In this document: positions 30,924-34,575 of the stretch, in pieces | How the letters are laid out: every line of letters starts with the position of its first letter | Position numbering within the stretch: position 1 is the stretch's first letter | From: Oscillibacter sp. | GTDB lineage: Bacteria > Bacillota > Clostridia > Oscillospirales > Oscillospiraceae | Length of the DNA stretch: 34,575 nucleotides | NCBI GenBank assembly: GCA_022652815.1 | Contig: JALCRR010000002.1 | Span: 110,951 to 145,525 of the forward strand | Direction of reading: 5' to 3' | Program-made: the position numbers and the translations under genes | The notes under the pieces: generated by a model | The model's input: only the letters and a program-made list of their open reading frames with translations | What the model was told of the DNA's origin: nothing | Databases searched by the model: none

Positions 30924-31085
30924 ATGAAACGAAGAAAAGACGGAGGCCAAACACATCCGCAGCCGGAATCGCAGAAAAAGACCATCACGAATCTTGCATC
31001 GGACAAAACCGACCCGCAGGGCAGCTACACCGGCTGCCCGGTCAATCCGTTTGAGCAGCCGGTACAGGATGCGGACGACCTGTAA
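30924..31085 (+). CDS. Small unrecognised protein upstream of SUV3-like helicase
   Basis: This 53-residue protein is too short for many gene finders. It begins with a basic MKRRKDG and ends in the acidic, Pro-rich GSYTGCPVNPFEQPVQDADDL. I have a weak memory that this DPQGSYTG...QDADDL tail recurs in Clostridia, but cannot check it. An AAGGG site lies about 12 bases upstream of the ATG, a little far. The stop is 32 bases before the helicase start, on the same strand. Confidence 0.6.
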   Translation: MKRRKDGGQTHPQPESQKKTITNLASDKTDPQGSYTGCPVNPFEQPVQDADDL

Positions 31086-31117
31086 TTGGTGTATACTAAG
31101 CTTGAGGTGAACGGCTC

Positions 31118-32920
31118 TTGAAAAAAACAAAAAAGCAGCAGATGGCATTTACAGCCATTCAGGGCGGATTGGAAGACATTCGCCGGTCAGCCGCCCGTTC
31201 CAGCGAACGGAACCTGTTGCACCACGAGGCGGTCATTCGCAATCAGATTCGCAAGCTGCTGAAGCTTCCGCCGCAGGTCTCCCCCGACTGGCAGCGTGTG
31301 TTTGATGAATATGCGGCGCTGCTGGACGATGTTTCCCGGCGGCTGCTGAACCGGTATAACACGAAGCATAAAACCGACTATTCCTTTGAGGAGGTTGTGG
31401 GCGGACGCCGCAGCAGTTATCTAAAAAACGGAATTGTCTCCGTACTGTTGACGGTTCACATTCCCCAGATGGTTGCGTCGGAGTTTTCCAGACTCCTCCC
31501 CGAAAATCCACGGGACGAGTATCCGGCGGCTCGGCAGATGCATCGAAAATTTATCCTACATCTGGGCGACACCAACACCGGGAAAACCTATCAGGCCATT
31601 CAGAGGTTAAAGACCGCCCACAGCGGTATCTATCTGGCGCCGCTGCGGATTCTGGCGCTGGAAAACTTTGAGCGAATCAATCAAGACGGGATTCCCTGCA
31701 GCCTGGTAACGGGAGAAGAGGAATATCAAGTGCCCGATGCGCACCATATCTGCTGCACGGTGGAAAAGGCCGTGCTTGGCTACACCTACGATGTTGCGGT
31801 GATTGATGAAGTGCAACTGCTGGCGGATTCGCAGCGCGGCGATGCCTGGACGCGAGCCATTCTCGGCCTTTCGTGTCAAGAAATCCACCTGTGCGGGGCG
31901 GCTCTGGCAAAAGAGCAGCTGATCGCCATGATTGAAAGCTGCGGCGACACTTGGGAGCTGAAGGAGTACACGCGGTTGGTTCCGCTGCGCATGATTTCCT
32001 CGCCGGTTAAGCTGACTGCGCCGGAACCCGGGGATGCCTTCGTGGCCTTTTCCAAAAAACGGGTTTTGGGTCTGGCAGGCTTTTTCCACCAGCGCGGGAT
32101 TTCGTGCAGCGTGATTTACGGGGATCTCCCGCCGGAGGTGCGCCGGGCGCAGTATCAGAAGTTTGTCAATCGGGAAAACACCGTGCTGGTGGCCACGGAT
32201 GCCATCGGCATGGGCGTCAATCTGCCCGTCAGACGGATTATTTTCACGGATACGGAAAAGTATGACGGGGAATCCTTCCGCACACTGACCGGGCAGGAAG
32301 TCAAGCAGATTGCCGGACGAGCCGGACGAATCGGCATTTTTGACACGGGCTATGTGGGTGCGCTTGACCGTGACGCGCTGGACTTTCTGGAGGATCGGCT
32401 CCACAGCGAGGATGTTCCACTGGAGCAGGCGGTCATCGGCCCCAGCGAGGCAATCCTGCAAATCGATTTGCTGCCGCTGGCGCAAAAGCTGGCACTTTGG
32501 AGCACCCGGCCAGAGACGCTGCCGTACTATCGGAAGAAAGACGTCCGCAACGAGCTGCTGATTCTCGACCTACTGAAAACATACCATTTGCCGGAGAGAA
32601 TTGAGTGGCGGCTGATGTTTCTCCCCTTTGACGTGGAAAATGAAGTTTTGCTGGCCCAGTTTGAAGGCCATGTGCAGGAGTATTTTGTCGGAAAGAAAGC
32701 AGAACTGTCCCGCCCGGTGCCGCCGGGTTCCGGCAGTATCGGGTATGAGACCTACTACCAGCAGATCAGCCTGTATTACTCGTTTTGCAAGACAATGGGT
32801 ATCCCACTGGACGAACAGTGGGTGGCGGAAAAGCGCGCCCAAATCAGTAAAAAGATCGAGACGCTTTTGGAGCGGCAGCAAAAACCCCTACTTCCGCATA
32901 AAACAGCCCGGACAAAATAG
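31118..32920 (+). CDS. SUV3-like DExH RNA helicase
   Basis: This 600-residue protein is a superfamily 2 helicase of the SUV3 type, known in mitochondria for unwinding RNA for degradation with polynucleotide phosphorylase. Motif I is GDTNTGKT (150-157), motif Ia is LAPLRILALENFERI, motif II is DEVQ (230-233; SUV3 has DEIQ), motif III is HLCGAA, motif V is ATDAIGMGVNL (360-370) and motif VI is QIAGRAGR (397-404). Residues 1-140 are a family N-terminal domain and 440-600 a helical C-terminal part. It starts with TTG 31118, 7 bases after a GAGGTGA site. It probably unwinds structured RNA during decay or processing. No nuclease gene is next to it, only the 53-residue protein upstream. Confidence 0.9.
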   Translation: MKKTKKQQMAFTAIQGGLEDIRRSAARSSERNLLHHEAVIRNQIRKLLKLPPQVSPDWQRVFDEYAALLDDVSRRLLNRYNTKHKTDYSFEEVVGGRRSSYLKNGIVSVLLTVHIPQMVASEFSRLLPENPRDEYPAARQMHRKFILHLGDTNTGKTYQAIQRLKTAHSGIYLAPLRILALENFERINQDGIPCSLVTGEEEYQVPDAHHICCTVEKAVLGYTYDVAVIDEVQLLADSQRGDAWTRAILGLSCQEIHLCGAALAKEQLIAMIESCGDTWELKEYTRLVPLRMISSPVKLTAPEPGDAFVAFSKKRVLGLAGFFHQRGISCSVIYGDLPPEVRRAQYQKFVNRENTVLVATDAIGMGVNLPVRRIIFTDTEKYDGESFRTLTGQEVKQIAGRAGRIGIFDTGYVGALDRDALDFLEDRLHSEDVPLEQAVIGPSEAILQIDLLPLAQKLALWSTRPETLPYYRKKDVRNELLILDLLKTYHLPERIEWRLMFLPFDVENEVLLAQFEGHVQEYFVGKKAELSRPVPPGSGSIGYETYYQQISLYYSFCKTMGIPLDEQWVAEKRAQISKKIETLLERQQKPLLPHKTARTK

Positions 32921-32964
32921 GCGGCAGACGGAATGTCTGCGAACCAGATGCTTCGCAAAAAAAC

Positions 32965-33012
32965 AGGCAGCACTCTCAAAAGGCCACCAGGTGGTCTTTC
33001 GGGGTGCTGCCT
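32965..33012 (-). terminator. Terminator of the metallo-beta-lactamase-fold gene
   Basis: An outer AGGCAGCAC/GTGCTGCCT stem encloses an inner AAAGGCCACC/GGTGGTCTTT stem with a one-base loop. It is followed by TTTTTTT on the minus strand. No other terminator for the helicase gene (ending at 32920) is visible. Confidence 0.8.
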
Positions 33013-33071
33013 AATCGTTGTAAAAGGGTAATTGCTGCCGTGGGGCAACAAAGAAAAACGCAGAAACGCTT

Positions 33072-34049
33072 TTAAACGGCGGACCAGCAGAAAACGTCGT
33101 TTTTCTCGTACGATTCCGCCAGACCAAGCGCCTGCAAATGATCCAGATGGGCGAGTGCCTCGCCTACGGCGAAGAATTTCTGGGTTAAGGGAAAGTCCTC
33201 CCAGCTCTTGCAGCGAATCTGCCAGCGCATGGCCCCGGCGATTTGATAGGCCGTCAGTCCGGGCTGCTGGCGCAGAACCGCCAGCGTGTTGTCCAGTCTC
33301 CGCTCGTGGTGTGCCGTCAGCTCATCCACACGGGCGGAAAGCACGCCTGTCTCGTATCGGTGTGCCGGGAGCAGCGTCTCCACCGGCAGATTCCGGATTT
33401 TCTGAAGACTTTCCAGATAACTACCCAAGGCGTCGGGCATGGTGTCCCAGCGGCAGATGTTGGGCGTGATGTGAAAGAGTACATGATCGCCAGAAAAGAG
33501 AATCTTTTCTTCCGGAGCGTACAGGCACAGATGCCCTGGCGTGTGACCGGGGGTCAGAATGCCTTGCAGCGCATAACCGCCGTAGGAGATGGTGTCTCCG
33601 TCGTCAAGCGCCGTGTAGTCCCGAAACAGCTCCGGTCGCTTTTCCTGCGCGGGATTGGTGCCCCAGAGGTCAAGCATCTCTTGATGGGAAAAGCCGTCAT
33701 GCTCATAGCGGCGGTTAATTTCCTGCCAGTATGCGTCCTCCTCATGGTCCAAAATGCCATGCTTGTCAATTTCACTAATAAAAATTTGGCAGCCGGGGCG
33801 GTGCAGCTCTGTGGAAAGTCCGGCGTGATCGCTGTGCAGATGAGTTAGAAAAATATCTGTCCGGTTCAAATCCACATGAAGCTCGTCCAACTCCCGCTCC
33901 ATGGCCTCCCGGCAGGGCTGCTCGCGAAAGCCAGTGTCAATTAGGAGATTCCGCTCACCGGTAATGAGATAGCTGTTGAGATTTTTCAGCGGGTTTCCCA
34001 CCAGCGGGATGTCCAGCTGGTAAAGGTTTTCAGCAATTTTTTCTGCCAT
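33072..34049 (-). CDS. MBL-fold metallo-hydrolase
   Basis: This 325-residue protein is a metallo-beta-lactamase-fold hydrolase. The zinc-binding motif is HLHSDH (70-75), followed by TPGHTPGHL and LFSGDHVL. The C-terminal 80 residues form a winged-helix-like part, as in LACTB2-type thioesterase/RNase members. The start ATG 34049 follows AAAGGAA. A lactonase, glyoxalase II-like or RNA-hydrolase role is possible. It ends at a strong terminator. Confidence 0.9.
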   Translation of the reverse strand: MAEKIAENLYQLDIPLVGNPLKNLNSYLITGERNLLIDTGFREQPCREAMERELDELHVDLNRTDIFLTHLHSDHAGLSTELHRPGCQIFISEIDKHGILDHEEDAYWQEINRRYEHDGFSHQEMLDLWGTNPAQEKRPELFRDYTALDDGDTISYGGYALQGILTPGHTPGHLCLYAPEEKILFSGDHVLFHITPNICRWDTMPDALGSYLESLQKIRNLPVETLLPAHRYETGVLSARVDELTAHHERRLDNTLAVLRQQPGLTAYQIAGAMRWQIRCKSWEDFPLTQKFFAVGEALAHLDHLQALGLAESYEKNDVFCWSAV

Positions 34050-34071
34050 GGTGTGGTTCCTTTCCTAATTG

Positions 34072-34230
34072 TGTAAAAAATCGCGCCTTACCGCACGGCA
34101 TCAGCTGCTTGAGTGCGGTGTCCAGCCTGTCCAGAGAAAGGGCGTACATGGGCGCTTCGTTTCCCGGCAGCCCGATGGTTGTGGGGCCGGCATTCCTTTA
34201 AAATGGGGTTGAGCCACATCAAGTGCGGGC
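34072..34230 (-). pseudogene. Possible decayed gene fragment
   Basis: On the minus strand a short protein-like stretch (HLMWLNPILKE, from about 34225 to 34193) is followed in another frame by GLPGNEAPMYALSLDRLDTA and KQLMPCGKARFFTQL, which ends near 34072. The join needs one frameshift near 34191, where the second frame is stopped by TAA (34198-34200). No start codon or ribosome binding site is visible. The fragment could be left from an older insertion at the adjacent tRNA site. I do not recognise the family. Confidence 0.3.
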
Positions 34231-34243
34231 ATATTACCCGCAC
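34223..34243. repeat. Perfect hairpin upstream of the pseudogene fragment
   Basis: GTGCGGG/CCCGCAC arms with a 7-base loop. It lies between a short 19-codon frame (34271-34330, minus) and the decayed fragment, an arrangement seen in leader regions, but no T tract follows. Confidence 0.5.
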
Positions 34244-34270
34244 ACGGCGGATTCACGTAAGACCCGCTGA

Positions 34271-34330
34271 CTAATTGTAGCGGTGGTCGTCCAGACAGCC
34301 GCCCCCATCCAAAAGCTCACTGGGGGCCAT
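34271..34330 (-). other. Possible 19-residue leader peptide frame
   Basis: A frame ATG...TAG encodes MAPSELLDGGGCLDDHRYN. No ribosome binding site is obvious. Its place before a hairpin suggests a leader peptide of a lost downstream gene; this is weak. The rest of the gap from 34331 to 34417 holds nothing I can name. Confidence 0.25.
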
Positions 34331-34417
34331 GGTACTGCCGAACGGTAGCAAAGGATTTTTTGCAAGCGTACGGAATCTGTCGAGGGTTCAATAAAGGGTG
34401 GCCAGAAATTCTAGGCA

Positions 34418-34455
34418 ACAAAAAACCTCTTAGGGTCTTGCGACTCTAAGAGGTT
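34418..34455 (-). terminator. Terminator of the former tRNA-Val gene
   Basis: A 10-bp stem (AACCTCTTAG/CTAAGAGGTT) with an extra inner GTC/GAC pairing and a TTGC loop is followed by TTTTTTG on the minus strand, 5 bases past the tRNA CCA end. Confidence 0.85.
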
Positions 34456-34459
34456 TCTC

Positions 34460-34505
34460 TGGTGGACGGTACAGGACTCGAACCTGTGACCCCCTGCACG
34501 TCAAG
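34460..34505 (-). tRNA. tRNA-Val(GAC) 3' fragment, island attachment site
   Basis: This is a 46-base 3' part of a tRNA-Val gene, read on the minus strand. It fits positions 31-76: anticodon loop TTGACGT with anticodon GAC (34500-34502), 3' anticodon stem GCAGG, a 5-base variable loop, T arm ACAGG-TTCGAGT-CCTGT, acceptor ACCGTCC, discriminator A and encoded CCA. The 5' half is absent: upstream of position 31 the bases do not pair with the stem. A break at the anticodon loop is typical of integration by tyrosine integrases. The fragment cannot be a working tRNA; the intact copy should lie at the other end of the element. Confidence 0.88.
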
Positions 34506-34518
34506 AGTATCTTCGCTT

Positions 34519-34575
34519 TTATTCCATATTTAGTGACTTTCGCATCGCTTCAAGATCATCATGAATATATCGGCG
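34519..34575 (-). CDS. Probable tyrosine integrase, C-terminal end only
   Basis: The last 18 codons of a gene enter the window from the right and stop at TAA (34519-34521): RRYIHDDLEAMRKSLNME. The YxH pattern followed by an amphipathic helix matches the C-terminus of tyrosine recombinases, where Tyr is the nucleophile. The stop is only 13 bases from the break in tRNA-Val, the usual place of an integrase gene in a tRNA-targeted element. The evidence is short, so the family is inferred from motif plus context. Confidence 0.6.
   Translation of the reverse strand, partial: RRYIHDDLEAMRKSLNME

Noticed and set aside
34072-34459. Structured RNA such as SRP RNA, 6S RNA or tmRNA
   Set aside because: I looked for the SRP GGAAGGAAGCAG core, the tmRNA tag and tRNA-like end, and a 6S-like long stem on both strands and found none.

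Overview
The window looks like a chromosomal segment of a GC-rich, anaerobic, spore-forming member of the Clostridia, most likely in the Oscillospiraceae/Oscillospirales. The evidence is a SpoIIP sporulation protease, a group-B-type [FeFe] hydrogenase, an oxygen-sensitive radical SAM enzyme, strong GGAGG ribosome binding sites and sigma-A-like promoters. No rRNA or complete tRNA gene is present. Most genes lie on the minus strand in short operons separated by strong hairpins.

Layout. 1-1497 (+): the 3' end of tatD, a small membrane-anchored protein and a TatD-linked radical SAM protein. 1498-4900 (-): a 2-hydroxyacid (lactate-type) dehydrogenase, an LctP lactate permease, and a small self-contained unit encoding an 81-residue membrane protein with an in-frame 9-bp tandem repeat. 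4899-8221: SpoIIP, then a LysR regulator divergent from a pair of half-size chromate transporters. 8337-10361 (-): an OmpR-type response regulator and its histidine kinase. 10486-14901 (-): a four-gene Gld-type ABC system (ATPase, permease, GldG-like, DUF4340). 15436-16956 (+): the hydrogenase. 17005-20110 (-): a metal-efflux operon (CadC-like repressor, HMA protein, P1B ATPase and a translationally coupled isoprenylcysteine-methyltransferase-like protein) behind a near-consensus promoter and a nested palindromic operator. 20270-24146: PaaI thioesterase, HAD phosphatase, flavodoxin-fold reductase, a 52-residue protein, an acyltransferase-3 protein and a divergent GreA. 24153-24928: gene-free, hairpin-rich DNA carrying the second copy of a repeat also found at 1656-1762. 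24929-29078 (-): MarR plus a heterodimeric ABC exporter. 29230-30693 (-): NUDIX, DUF6506 and an unrecognised protein. 30924-32920 (+): a 53-residue protein and a SUV3-like RNA helicase. 33072-34049 (-): a metallo-beta-lactamase-fold hydrolase.

The right edge is the junction of an integrated element. Only the 3' part of a tRNA-Val(GAC), from the anticodon loop to CCA, is present at 34460-34505. The DNA that replaces its 5' part carries the last 18 codons of a probable tyrosine integrase, which runs off the window. Decayed coding remnants lie on the chromosomal side. Any cargo lies to the right of the window.

I found no CRISPR array, phage structural gene, secretion system or obvious new defence system. 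The least described pieces are the SUV3-like helicase with its small partner, the two-copy hairpin repeat, the repeat-bearing small membrane protein, the methyltransferase in the metal operon and the tRNA-Val island junction. Coordinates, motifs and repeats were read from the sequence. Family names come from recognised motifs and memory, not from a database search.
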